Origin: Lachnospiraceae bacterium
Lineage (GTDB): Bacteria > Bacillota > Clostridia > Lachnospirales > Lachnospiraceae
Length of the DNA stretch: 64,000 nt
NCBI GenBank assembly: GCA_900771195.1
Contig: CAAGMZ010000029.1
Location: forward strand, 87,684-151,683
Direction of reading: 5' to 3'
Part shown: positions 51,348 through 60,311 of the stretch, piece after piece
Position numbering within the stretch: the first letter of the stretch is position 1
Layout: the number at the start of each line of letters is the position of its first letter
The notes under the pieces: model-generated
Seen by the model: only the letters and a program-made list of their open reading frames with translations
Told to the model about the DNA's origin: nothing
Database searches by the model: none
Made by a program: the position numbers and the translations under genes

Positions 51348-51977
51348 TTACTCATCAAAAAACTCTATTTTACTTACGGAAACCTCGTACGCCACTCTCT
51401 TCTCGCACTCCTCTTCACTAATGCGCTTGGTGTACTCACGGCTCTGAATCCTGCCATATACCTGAATATGGTCACCAACCTGAAATCCTGCAGCATACCT
51501 TGCATTCCGGCCCCATGCTATGCATGGAATATAATCCGACTTTCCGTAAGGACGGTTAACCGCAATCAGAATATCTGCAATTTCCCTTCCTAACGGAGTC
51601 TTACGGTATACCGGCGGCTTACATATGTAGCCGTCAAGAAAAATCTGGTTAGTGCTTATATCTTCGTCATAATCATCCACAAAATCTATTTCCCTCACGA
51701 AAATAGAAAGCACCAGCCGGTTCTTGGTCTCTTCATGTCTGTTATAGGACCTGAACTGTCCCGAAGCCTCAATCATGGAGCCCCTCAGATCCTGTGTCAC
51801 ATCCATGAGCCTTTCTGACACCATTAACGGAATTACATCCACACTGTTACTGAGCCTGTTCACTGACACATCCACGGTGTAGAACCCCTCTCCGTACACC
51901 TCATGGCTGAACTTAAACTCTGACACCACCTCTCCGATAACTGTAACTCTGTTGTTTTCAATAACCTTATCAACCAT
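51348..51977 (-). CDS. Tandem OB-fold single-stranded-DNA-binding-like protein
   Basis: The 209-residue protein contains two OB-fold halves: residues about 8-100 (VTVIGEVVSEFKFSHEVYGE) and about 105-205 (NQIFLDGYICKPPVYRKTP, DILIAVNRPYGKSDYIPCIAWGRNA, GDHIQVYGRI). The second half is a clear SSB-type domain. There is no disordered linker or acidic DDDIPF-like tip; the end is IEFFDE. It may bind single-stranded DNA without recruiting SSB partners. It has its own terminator and lies divergent from typA. Confidence 0.82.
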   Translation of the reverse strand: MVDKVIENNRVTVIGEVVSEFKFSHEVYGEGFYTVDVSVNRLSNSVDVIPLMVSERLMDVTQDLRGSMIEASGQFRSYNRHEETKNRLVLSIFVREIDFVDDYDEDISTNQIFLDGYICKPPVYRKTPLGREIADILIAVNRPYGKSDYIPCIAWGRNARYAAGFQVGDHIQVYGRIQSREYTKRISEEECEKRVAYEVSVSKIEFFDE

Positions 51978-52092
51978 TCTTATGTTTCTCCCTTCCTACC
52001 GCATTTACGGTATTTTACCTCATTAAATGTTGTTTGATAATTTTATCAATAAAATATATATTCATGAGTTTCTGATTTTAGAACAAAAAATA

Positions 52093-52120
52093 TTGTAAAA
52101 ATAAAAAAATATGCTAAAAT
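52093..52120 (+). promoter_or_regulatory. Promoter of typA
   Basis: TTGTAA, 16 bases and TAAAAT, ending 40 bases upstream of the typA start. Confidence 0.6.
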
Positions 52121-52159
52121 ATTATGGTTGTATTTATTTTAACCATTTTGGAGGAATTT

Positions 52160-53992
52160 ATGATTACAAAACGTGAAGATATAAGAAATATTGCTATTAT
52201 CGCACACGTAGACCACGGCAAGACCACTCTTGTAGACGAGCTTCTCAAGCAGAGCGGCACCTTCAGGGCTAATCAGGAGGTTGCTGAAAGAGTTATGGAC
52301 TCCAACGCAATTGAGCGTGAAAGAGGAATTACCATTCTCTCAAAGAATACTGCCGTACATTACAAGGGAACCAAGATAAACATTATCGACACACCCGGTC
52401 ATGCCGATTTCGGCGGTGAGGTTGAGCGTGTGCTTAAGATGGTAAATGGCGTTATCCTTGTAGTTGATGCATATGAAGGCGTTATGCCCCAGACCAAATT
52501 CGTGCTTCAGAAAGCGCTTGACCTTGATTTATCACTTATTGTATGCGTCAACAAGATTGACCGTCCCGAAGCAAGACCCGATGAGGTTGTTGATGAGATT
52601 CTCGAGCTTCTTCTTGACCTTGATGCCAATGAAAAACAGCTTGACTGCCCGTTCATTTTTGCTTCCGCAAGAGACGGATATGCCAAGTACAATATAGAAG
52701 ATACTTCAGACAGCATGGAGCCTCTTTTTGAGACAATTATCAAGAGCATTCCTGCTCCCGAAGGTGATAAGGATGCTTCACTTCAGGTTCTTATCAGCAC
52801 AATAGATTACAATGACTATGTGGGTCGTATCGGTGTAGGCAAGGTCGATAACGGCAGCATTAAGGTTAATCAGGAGGTAATGATTGTAAATCACCATGAA
52901 CCTGACAGACGCCAGCGTGTAAAGGTTACAAAGCTTTACGAATTTGACGGTCTCAACAAGGTTGAGGTTCCTGAAGCTACAGTCGGTGCTATTGTTGCAG
53001 TTTCAGGTATCTCGGATATAAAAATCGGTGATACAATCTGCTCACTTGAAGACCCCGTTGCAATTCCCTTCCAGAAAATATCAGAACCCACAATTGCCAT
53101 GAATTTCATGGTCAACGACTCTCCTCTTGCCGGGCAGGAGGGAAAGTTCGTCACATCAAGGCATCTCCGTGAGAGACTTATGCGTGAGCTCAACACAGAT
53201 GTCAGCCTTCGTGTTGAAGAAACCGAAAATACAGACTGCTTTAAGGTATCCGGCCGCGGTGAACTTCATCTCTCAGTTCTCATAGAAAACATGCGTCGTG
53301 AAGGCTATGAGTTTGCGGTCAGCAAGGCAGAGGTCCTCTACCACACAGATGAGAGAGGCCACAAATTAGAGCCTATGGAAGTTGCATATGTGGATGTTCC
53401 TGAAGACAGTGCCGGTACCGTAATACAGAAACTCAGTTCACGTAAAGGTGAGCTGAACGGAATGGCACCACTTAATGCAGGTACCACAAGACTTGAGTTT
53501 TCAATCCCTTCAAGAGGACTCATCGGTTACACCAATGAATTCCTTACAGATACCAAGGGAAGCGGCGTTATCAATACGATGTTTGACGGCTATGGCCCGT
53601 ATAAGGGAGATATCACCTACAGAAAACAGGGTTCTCTCATAGCCTTTGAAAGCGGCGAGGCAATCACATACGGTCTCTACAATGCCCAGGAGCGTGGCAC
53701 GCTCTTCATCGGACCCGGAACCAAAGTATACAACGGCATGATTGTCGGCGAAACAGGCCGTTCAGAGGACATCGAGGTTAATGTATGTAAGACAAAGCAT
53801 TTGACCAATACACGTTCATCAAGTGCTGATGAAGCTTTAAGGCTTGTTCCCCCGAGAGTATTGAGTCTTGAGCAGTCACTTGAGTATCTTGATACAGATG
53901 AGCTTCTTGAGGTAACACCCAAGAGCCTGAGAATAAGGAAAAAAATTCTTGATTCTACCGCAAGATACAGAGCAAAAAGAAACAGCCAATAA
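52160..53992 (+). CDS. typA: Ribosome-associated GTPase TypA/BipA
   Basis: The 610-residue GTPase has all G motifs (AHVDHGKTT, DTPGHADFGGEV, NKIDRP), EF-G-like domains II, III and V, and the BipA-specific C-terminal region (GLYNAQERGTLFIGPGTKVYNG). It acts in ribosome assembly and stress adaptation. GGAGG is 5 bases upstream of ATG 52160; an upstream in-frame ATG lacks a ribosome binding site. Structured repeat copy 2 begins 2 bases after its stop codon. Confidence 0.98.
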   Translation: MITKREDIRNIAIIAHVDHGKTTLVDELLKQSGTFRANQEVAERVMDSNAIERERGITILSKNTAVHYKGTKINIIDTPGHADFGGEVERVLKMVNGVILVVDAYEGVMPQTKFVLQKALDLDLSLIVCVNKIDRPEARPDEVVDEILELLLDLDANEKQLDCPFIFASARDGYAKYNIEDTSDSMEPLFETIIKSIPAPEGDKDASLQVLISTIDYNDYVGRIGVGKVDNGSIKVNQEVMIVNHHEPDRRQRVKVTKLYEFDGLNKVEVPEATVGAIVAVSGISDIKIGDTICSLEDPVAIPFQKISEPTIAMNFMVNDSPLAGQEGKFVTSRHLRERLMRELNTDVSLRVEETENTDCFKVSGRGELHLSVLIENMRREGYEFAVSKAEVLYHTDERGHKLEPMEVAYVDVPEDSAGTVIQKLSSRKGELNGMAPLNAGTTRLEFSIPSRGLIGYTNEFLTDTKGSGVINTMFDGYGPYKGDITYRKQGSLIAFESGEAITYGLYNAQERGTLFIGPGTKVYNGMIVGETGRSEDIEVNVCKTKHLTNTRSSSADEALRLVPPRVLSLEQSLEYLDTDELLEVTPKSLRIRKKILDSTARYRAKRNSQ

Positions 53993-53994
53993 GC

Positions 53995-54115
53995 TTTTGA
54001 ACCACTTTCCGAGGTCGGGCGCTCCCGCTAACTAAGGCAGTAGCGGTACAAAGGACACAAAACACGTGTCCTAAGTACCGACTGCCTTAGACCCGACTCA
54101 GAAAGCAATTCAAAA
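53995..54115. repeat. Structured repeat, copy 2
   Basis: The outer inverted repeat (53995-54013 with 54097-54115) pairs at 15 of 19 positions. The core is 89 nt (54011-54099) with TCGGG/CCCGA, GCG-CTCC-CGC, CTAAGGCAG/CTGCCTTAG, CGGTAC/GTACCG and GGACAC/GTGTCC. Relative to copy 1 the inner stem differs at four pairs and the tip stem at two, always with both sides changed. It starts directly after the typA stop. Confidence 0.9.
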
Positions 54116-54180
54116 TCAACATACACTGAACTGCACGTATTTAAGTAAAGTTATCAGGCTGTAGAATATTCTGCAGCCCT

Positions 54181-55278
54181 TTATTTTTCAAAAACCGCTG
54201 CAACCTTTTTCAGACAATCAGTAATGGGCAGATGCTGAGGGCATACATGCTCACACTGTCTGCACTGAATACAGTCGGAAGCCTTCCCTTTGCCCCCTGT
54301 GCTGATATCATAATAAAAAGCGCTGTTCCAGTCATTAAATCTGATTCTTGCGTTATAACAGCTGAACAGGTCCGGAATTGAGATTTGCTTCGGACATCCC
54401 GCGGTACAGTAACGGCATGCCGTACATGGAATTTCGTCCGTGTTGTTCATGATTTCGCATACCTTCTTAACAGCGTCATACTCTTCCTGCTTAAAAGGAA
54501 CAAAGTCCTTCATATAAGACACATTATCCTTCATCTGCGAAAGGTCGCTCATTCCTGAAAGTACCTTGTAAACTCCGTCAAAGGAAGCAGCAAACCTGAC
54601 AGCATAGCTGGCCGGACTTGCGCCTGTTCCAAGGTCAGCAAGTACTTTTTCCGCAGGAGCCGGAAGCTTTGCAAGCCCACCGCCTTTTACAGGCTCCATT
54701 ATAAGAACAGGCTTGTTAAACCTTCTGCAGACCTCATACACTTTCCTGCTCTCAATGCTTGAATCCTCATAATCAAGATAATTAAACTGGATTTGTACTA
54801 TCTCCACTTCAGGGTGCTCATTTAATATGCGCTCCAGAAAATCAGCCTTGTCGTGAAAGGATATTCCCAGATGTTTTATCCTGCCTTCCCTCTTAAGCTG
54901 CTCACCAACCTTGTACGCATTGCATTTCATGAAATGGTCATAATTATTTTTAGTCTGTGAATGCATAAGATAATAGTCAAAATACTCCACTCCGGTTGCC
55001 TTAAGCTGCGATTCAAAAAACGGAATGATATCCTCTTCTCTCTTGAAATAATCCTCCGTAAGCTTATCCGTAAGTATGTAAGACTCCCTTGGATACCTTG
55101 CCGCAAGGCAGTCACGAATCGCCGTCTCACTCTTTCCGTCCAGATATCCGTGTGCCGTGTCAAAATAATTGAACCCCTGCTCCATGTAGTAATCAATCAT
55201 GCGGTTAAATTCATCATAATCAACCTCCTGACCCTTCATGGGCAGTCTCATACATCCAAATGCAAGCTTTTTTTCCAT
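54181..55278 (-). CDS. Aldo/keto reductase with C-terminal 2x[4Fe-4S] domain
   Basis: The 365-residue protein has an AKR barrel (GCMRLPMKG, FDTAHGYLDGKSE with the catalytic Tyr, LTDKL, YLMHSQTK) and a ferredoxin-like tail with CTACRYCTAGCP and CIQCRQCEHVCP. This fused family is common in anaerobes; the physiological substrate is unknown. A hairpin GGCTGTAGAATATTCTGCAGCC lies 10-30 bases beyond its stop and may help termination. Confidence 0.93.
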   Translation of the reverse strand: MEKKLAFGCMRLPMKGQEVDYDEFNRMIDYYMEQGFNYFDTAHGYLDGKSETAIRDCLAARYPRESYILTDKLTEDYFKREEDIIPFFESQLKATGVEYFDYYLMHSQTKNNYDHFMKCNAYKVGEQLKREGRIKHLGISFHDKADFLERILNEHPEVEIVQIQFNYLDYEDSSIESRKVYEVCRRFNKPVLIMEPVKGGGLAKLPAPAEKVLADLGTGASPASYAVRFAASFDGVYKVLSGMSDLSQMKDNVSYMKDFVPFKQEEYDAVKKVCEIMNNTDEIPCTACRYCTAGCPKQISIPDLFSCYNARIRFNDWNSAFYYDISTGGKGKASDCIQCRQCEHVCPQHLPITDCLKKVAAVFEK

Positions 55279-55295
55279 AACCCATATCCTCCGTA

Positions 55296-56420
55296 TTACA
55301 TAATTATAAAATAATTAAGGTACCACTGTCCGTCGATTTTTCTGAATACAAGCCTGTAGTTAAATTCCTCGTTGCCTGACTCCTCGGCACCTTCCTCGTA
55401 CTTGTATATCTTTCCGTAATAACTGCATGCAAAAATATCGTCTCCGTACTGCACATAGTCAGTGACCTTCCGCTCAAGTGTTTCAATTGTATCCGGCTTC
55501 CAGCCCCACACAACAGAATCCATTACATCCTTCAGCATTGCGTATGCATCTGAGCCATTTTCAAGATACACACTTGTCTCCCCAAACGGCTTAAGATTAT
55601 TCATTGTAAGTATAAAAGAATCCATGGTGTCAAAAATACGCTGCTCAACATCAGCAGGCGGCATACCGCCCGTCATACCCGAAAAATCATACTCATTATC
55701 CCTGACAAATGCCGTAAGCTCATTTCCGTTGCTGTCAGTGGCTGCAATTTCCACATTCCCGAAAGTATTATTAATATGATATAAAGTATTATTGGTTACG
55801 CTTTCTCCCAATGTGGATATTTTGTCCGCAGCAACATCACTTATTATGTTTCTTTCTTTTATAAAATCATCCGGCACCACCTGCCCGTTATATGTTACGA
55901 TTGCGCCGTCAGGAACCGTTATGTTTACGCTGCCATATTCAATGCGGTCAGTGTCAAAAGCCATTTTCCCCACAATCCAGTCATGAAAACCAAAGCTGTC
56001 ATTACGTCCGTCAGTCTTAAGAGATATAACCGCAATTCTTGTATCGCCCGAATATATGTCATAAACCGGTGATGTCTTGGTGAATTTTTCATTCTGCGTA
56101 TAGGAAACGCCCTTTTTCTCGATAGATTCACAGAGATAATCAGCAAGGTTTTCCTTGGGACTTATGCCGCTGTCAATATTGATACCATAAGTGTCCATAT
56201 ATGCCAAAAGACTGTCTCTGTCAAGACCGGCAACAAACCCGGCAGCATACCTGTCCGGCTGATGTAAACGCTCGGACTCATCATAGCTGTTCTGATAAGC
56301 CTTGAGTTTGTTCCACACGATTACGCATACAACCACTGACACAATTGCCAGAATCCCCGCGTATATACGAAGAAAAATCTTGAAATTTCTTTTTCCTCTG
56401 TTCTCTTTATTCCTCTTCAT
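55296..56420 (-). CDS. Membrane-anchored extracellular protein of unknown function
   Basis: The 374-residue protein has a basic N-terminus (KRNKENRGKRNFK), one transmembrane helix (about 17-37) and a long outer region with no family that I recognise. Landmarks are GFVAGLDRDSLLAYMDTYG near residue 65, a central beta-rich part (NITVPDGAIVTYNGQVVP) and a C-terminal part (YGDDIFACSYYGKIYKYEEG, FRKIDGQWYLNYFII) that resembles an NTF2-like end. It is cotranscribed with a phosphodiester glycosidase-type protein and a small membrane protein. Confidence 0.75.
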   Translation of the reverse strand: MKRNKENRGKRNFKIFLRIYAGILAIVSVVVCVIVWNKLKAYQNSYDESERLHQPDRYAAGFVAGLDRDSLLAYMDTYGINIDSGISPKENLADYLCESIEKKGVSYTQNEKFTKTSPVYDIYSGDTRIAVISLKTDGRNDSFGFHDWIVGKMAFDTDRIEYGSVNITVPDGAIVTYNGQVVPDDFIKERNIISDVAADKISTLGESVTNNTLYHINNTFGNVEIAATDSNGNELTAFVRDNEYDFSGMTGGMPPADVEQRIFDTMDSFILTMNNLKPFGETSVYLENGSDAYAMLKDVMDSVVWGWKPDTIETLERKVTDYVQYGDDIFACSYYGKIYKYEEGAEESGNEEFNYRLVFRKIDGQWYLNYFIIM

Positions 56421-56450
56421 CTTATGTTAACCCTCCGGATAAGGTCAGGA

Positions 56451-57515
56451 CTATTTTACCAAAATCGCCGTAGGAACGCCTCTTGTTCCGTAAATTGAAG
56501 AAACAGAATTCTGGACTTCTCCTTTATAATACAGGACTGTCGAACCGCCGCCGTCAAGATTTGCCGCATTGACTGCGCCAAACTGAAGCATGACGTTTAT
56601 CAGGTCGTTAAGCGTAGCTCCAAGGCTGTGAGTCTGTCTTCCGTCAATCACAAGCAGAAGCATTGCTCCATCCGCCCTCTGTCCGATTGCCGTTCTTGGA
56701 TTAAGTCCTCCTCCCATTCCCGTCACCTGAAGCGGGTTTCCGTTAAGAACGAGAAACGGTCCGAATGAAACCGCATCTCTCACCCCTCTGTCAATTGCCT
56801 GCTGTCCTGTCATCGAACCTATCACAAAAACATTATTCCGGTCAATTCCGATAAGTTCATGGCTTTCATTAAGCCCGCCGAATTTAAGACTACCCTCGGA
56901 AAATACAAATCCAAGAGGGGTTCCGCCGTTTCCGACTCCTCCCGTATCCTCAAAGCCTCCTGCATTTATGGCAAGTGTTGCTCCATACTTATCACATATT
57001 TCCGGAACGCTCATCCCCGGTTCTCCACTGTAATCCCCGGATGTGCCTACCATCACTCTTGACGGATCTTTTACTACTATCATCGTTCCTGCATAGGTAG
57101 GCCCTGAAACCTTGTAAAAAAGCATCCCGTTTTCATCTAAATATGGCTTAAGGCCGTCCCGGTCAAGCTCTTCGGACACATTGTCATTATTATCCTTAAA
57201 ATCAATAAGATTGGTGTCAGTCACTTCTGTTGTGTCTGCAACCTTGTTATTTTCCTCAATTTTCTTAATCTCAGACTGACTCACAACCATATTGGCAAGA
57301 AATCCGCCTGCACTGGACTCCCGCACAGAAAGCACAAAAAGGTTCTTCGCTATCGGCGAAGGGCCGTGGGTACACACCAGCATAACCCCGTAAATACATA
57401 CTATAAGCATCCCGAGCGTTGTTCCCAGAACAGCAAATACTCTGCCGGTAACAGTAGCAATTTTACGCCCGACGCTGTTTTTTTTCTTACGTTTTACTCT
57501 TTCCGTTTTCTCCAT
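56451..57515 (-). CDS. Membrane-anchored phosphodiester glycosidase (NAGPA) domain protein
   Basis: The 354-residue protein has a transmembrane anchor (about 20-45) and a C-terminal NAGPA domain: INAGGFED, FGPFLVLNG, NPRTAIGQRADGAMLLLVIDG, and AANLDGGGSTVLY. Members cleave or handle sugar phosphodiesters; bacterial ones are linked to exopolysaccharide and wall polymers. It sits between two other membrane-anchored proteins in one operon, suggesting a shared envelope role. Confidence 0.88.
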   Translation of the reverse strand: MEKTERVKRKKKNSVGRKIATVTGRVFAVLGTTLGMLIVCIYGVMLVCTHGPSPIAKNLFVLSVRESSAGGFLANMVVSQSEIKKIEENNKVADTTEVTDTNLIDFKDNNDNVSEELDRDGLKPYLDENGMLFYKVSGPTYAGTMIVVKDPSRVMVGTSGDYSGEPGMSVPEICDKYGATLAINAGGFEDTGGVGNGGTPLGFVFSEGSLKFGGLNESHELIGIDRNNVFVIGSMTGQQAIDRGVRDAVSFGPFLVLNGNPLQVTGMGGGLNPRTAIGQRADGAMLLLVIDGRQTHSLGATLNDLINVMLQFGAVNAANLDGGGSTVLYYKGEVQNSVSSIYGTRGVPTAILVK

Positions 57516-57541
57516 TTTGTAACCGTTTCCTCAGCTGGTAT

Positions 57542-57730
57542 CTATTCGTCAATTCCGTCTGCCGCAGTATAACCTTCCATTTCGCTGACAATTGTTTCCG
57601 TACCTGCTTCACTGCCCTCAAGGTTATGATCGACAATGAGCTGCAATATAAAAAGCGAAACAGCCAGAAGTACAACTACCGCCGTAAATATTATAAGTTT
57701 TTTGCTTGGCCTGTCCTTTTTTCCTGCCAT
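57542..57730 (-). CDS. Small single-pass membrane protein
   Basis: The 62-residue protein has a Lys-rich start (MAGKKDRPSKK), one transmembrane helix (LIIFTAVVVLLAVSLFILQL) and an acidic tail. GGGG 8 bases upstream fixes the start at 57730. It is the first gene of the three-gene envelope operon, 26 bases before the NAGPA gene. Function unknown. Confidence 0.68.
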   Translation of the reverse strand: MAGKKDRPSKKLIIFTAVVVLLAVSLFILQLIVDHNLEGSEAGTETIVSEMEGYTAADGIDE

Positions 57731-57829
57731 GATAAATTCCCCATAATTATATTTCAAAAATACTCACTACTATGGTATAATAACGCCCCTTTTCAAATCC
57801 GTCAACACAATATATTCTCTATTTATTCA

Positions 57830-57858
57830 TTGCATTTGCATAATTAAAATGTTATAGT
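57830..57858 (+). promoter_or_regulatory. Promoter of the amino acid ABC transporter operon
   Basis: TTGCAT, 17 bases and TATAGT, ending 32 bases before the start codon of the binding protein. Confidence 0.68.
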
Positions 57859-57890
57859 AATATGAAAATAAGATGTAAGGAGATTTTATA

Positions 57891-58748
57891 ATGAAAATCA
57901 AAAAGTTATTAACTTTATGCCTGGCAGGAGTCATGGCACTTTCCGTATTGGCCGGATGCGGAAGTTCAGGAAAAGGCAAAAAAACAGTCAAGGTTATTGA
58001 TGTTCCGCTCACCGACGAGCAATATGCATTCGGTGTAGACAAGGATCAGCCCGAACTGCTTGAAGCAGTCAACACATTTGTCAAAAAAATCAAGGATGAC
58101 GGCACATTTGATAAAATATGTGACAACTATTTCGGCGAGGGCACTCCCGTTGCGGTAAAGTCATCTGCATATGACGAAAGCAAGGACCAGCTTGTGGTTG
58201 CCACAAATGCTGCTTTTGAGCCGTTCGAATACATGAAGGGCGATGAGTACTACGGAATCGATATGGAGATTGCGGCAGCACTTGCTGAATATCTCGGCAA
58301 AGAGCTGGTCATCAACAATATGGACTTTGATGCAGTATGTCTTTCAGTAGGTCAGCACAAATGTGATATTGCCATGGCCGGTCTGACGATAAAGGAAGAC
58401 CGCAAGGAATATGTAAACTTCTCGGATTCCTATTACAATGCTTCACAGAAGCTTATAGTTCTTTCTGACAATACTGAATTTGATTCATGCAAGGATGCTG
58501 CTTCAATAGAAGAAATCCTTAATCAGAAGGATTCAAGTGTCAAGGTTGGCGTTCAGAACGGTACAACAGGCCAGTTCTACTGCGAAGGTGACAAGGACTG
58601 GGGATTTGACGGACTTCCCGTAAGCACCGTCGGGTATAAAAATGGCTCACTTGCAGTTCAGGACCTGATAAACGGAAACATCCAGTATGTAATCATAGAC
58701 TCCGCTCCCGCTGACTGCATAACAGAAGCTATCAACGAAATGCAGTAA
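57891..58748 (+). CDS. Amino acid ABC transporter binding lipoprotein, circularly permuted
   Basis: The 285-residue lipoprotein has lipobox LAGC with Cys23. Residues about 33-84 (YAFGVDKDQPELLEAVN, KDDGTFDKICDNYFG) are the segment that normally ends polar amino acid binding proteins. After a linker the usual N-terminus begins at about residue 100 (QLVVATNAAFEPFEY), and the chain stops at VIIDSAPADCITEAINEMQ, exactly where the moved segment would normally follow. The domain is therefore complete but permuted. AAGGAG is 8 bases upstream. It heads an operon with a permease and an ATPase and should bind a polar amino acid outside the membrane. Confidence 0.92.
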   Translation: MKIKKLLTLCLAGVMALSVLAGCGSSGKGKKTVKVIDVPLTDEQYAFGVDKDQPELLEAVNTFVKKIKDDGTFDKICDNYFGEGTPVAVKSSAYDESKDQLVVATNAAFEPFEYMKGDEYYGIDMEIAAALAEYLGKELVINNMDFDAVCLSVGQHKCDIAMAGLTIKEDRKEYVNFSDSYYNASQKLIVLSDNTEFDSCKDAASIEEILNQKDSSVKVGVQNGTTGQFYCEGDKDWGFDGLPVSTVGYKNGSLAVQDLINGNIQYVIIDSAPADCITEAINEMQ

Positions 58749-58782
58749 TATTTTTCATTACATATAGTGAAAGGATTTTCCA

Positions 58783-59493
58783 ATGGGCAATTTCGGCCAG
58801 AAAATACAGAAATTTATTGACATATTTATAAATAATAACGGGTACCTGAAGGTGGCGGAAGGGTTGAAAAACACCCTTCTGATAGCCGCTGCAGGTTTTA
58901 TTTCGGGCATTCTGATTGGAATGCTGATAGCAACCGTACGCGTTATTCCCAAGTACAAAAGACTTCCGAGAGTTCTTAACGGATTCTGCACATTTTATGT
59001 AAATCTGTTCCGCGGTACTCCAATGGTCGTACAGCTTCTGCTTTTTTATTATGTGCTGCTTCCCATTATGGGTGTGCGGATGCCCAGTCTTCAGGTTTCA
59101 ATGCTTGTATTCGGTCTCAACAGCGGTGCATATATTTCTGAAATCATGCGAAGCGGAATACAGTCGGTCGACCCCGGCCAGATGGAGGCAGGACGGGCCA
59201 TGGGACTTGGCTTTGCACCTACAATGGTAAAAATAGTAATTCCCCAGGCTGTTAAGAACATCCTTCCTACACTTGGAAACGAACTGATTACTCTTGTAAA
59301 AGAAACATCCGTTGTCAGCTTTGTTGGCGCAACTGACCTTTATGTAGCCTTCAACTACATAGGCAGTAACAGTTACGAGTTTATGGTTCCTTATCTTGTT
59401 ATGGCACTGATATACGTAATACTGGTGCTTCTGATAACTTTGGGAATAAAAATAATGGAAAGGAGCCTTAAGAGAAGTGATAGACGTAATTAA
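58783..59493 (+). CDS. Polar amino acid ABC transporter permease (HisMQ family)
   Basis: The 236-residue protein has about five transmembrane helices and the permease coupling motif EAGRAMGLGFAPTMVKIVIPQAV (EAA loop, given in part). FRGTPMVVQLLLFYY is the family mark. AAAGGA is 7 bases upstream. A single permease gene implies a homodimer. Its end overlaps the ATPase gene by 17 bases. Confidence 0.95.
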   Translation: MGNFGQKIQKFIDIFINNNGYLKVAEGLKNTLLIAAAGFISGILIGMLIATVRVIPKYKRLPRVLNGFCTFYVNLFRGTPMVVQLLLFYYVLLPIMGVRMPSLQVSMLVFGLNSGAYISEIMRSGIQSVDPGQMEAGRAMGLGFAPTMVKIVIPQAVKNILPTLGNELITLVKETSVVSFVGATDLYVAFNYIGSNSYEFMVPYLVMALIYVILVLLITLGIKIMERSLKRSDRRN

Positions 59494-60307
59494 TCTTGAA
59501 AAACATTACGGGGACAACAAAGTACTCAACGGCATTAATGTCTCTGTCAACAAAGGCGACATCATTGTTGTCATCGGTCCGTCAGGCTCCGGCAAAAGCA
59601 CTTTCCTGCGCTGCCTCAACTGTATGGAGGACCCTACCGGCGGCCAGATTATTTTTGACGGCGTAGACATCGCTGACATGAAGGTAGACATAAACATTCA
59701 CAGAAGAAATATGGGTATGGTCTTCCAGCATTTTAACCTTTTCAACAATAAGACAGTCATCCAGAACATAATGCTGGCTCCTGTCTATGTGAAATGTCAG
59801 GACCTTCGAAAGGCAAGACGCACTAATTTTTTCAGAAAGATTGCCAATATTTTCAGAAAAACTGATTCCAAAAAGCCCCTGATTCCAATCAATTCTTCCA
59901 AATCGGAAATTGTAAAGGAAGCACATGAGCAGGCAATGTCCCTTCTGAAGCGTATCGGACTTGAGGATAAGGCTGACGTATATCCGTCAACTCTTTCCGG
60001 CGGTCAGAAACAGCGTGTTGCCATTGTGCGTTCCCTTGCAATGAATCCGGAAGTAATCCTTTTTGACGAGCCGACAAGTGCCCTTGACCCGGAAATGGTA
60101 GGCGAGGTTCTGGACCTCATCAAGGATCTTGCCAAAGATGGCATGACAATGATAATCGTCACACATGAAATGGGCTTTGCAAGAGAAGTTGCCACAAAAG
60201 TACTTTTCATCGACGAAGGCCAGATTCTCGAGAGCGGTACGCCCGATGAGATTTTTGAAAATCCCAAAAATCCCAGATTAAAGGAGTTTCTTTCAAAAGT
60301 ACTATAG
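59477..60307 (+). CDS. Polar amino acid ABC transporter ATP-binding protein (GlnQ-like) with basic insertion
   Basis: The 276-residue ATPase has Walker A GPSGSGKST, Q-loop VFQHFNLF, signature LSGGQKQR, Walker B VILFDEPTSALDP and H-loop VTHEMGFA. Between NIMLAPVYVK and EAHEQAMSLL it carries about 30 extra, Lys/Arg-rich residues (109-142), absent from ordinary GlnQ of about 240 residues. It starts with GTG at 59477 behind AGGAG. Repeat copy 3 begins 4 bases after its stop. Confidence 0.95.
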   Translation: MIDVINLEKHYGDNKVLNGINVSVNKGDIIVVIGPSGSGKSTFLRCLNCMEDPTGGQIIFDGVDIADMKVDINIHRRNMGMVFQHFNLFNNKTVIQNIMLAPVYVKCQDLRKARRTNFFRKIANIFRKTDSKKPLIPINSSKSEIVKEAHEQAMSLLKRIGLEDKADVYPSTLSGGQKQRVAIVRSLAMNPEVILFDEPTSALDPEMVGEVLDLIKDLAKDGMTMIIVTHEMGFAREVATKVLFIDEGQILESGTPDEIFENPKNPRLKEFLSKVL

Positions 60308-60311
60308 AGGT

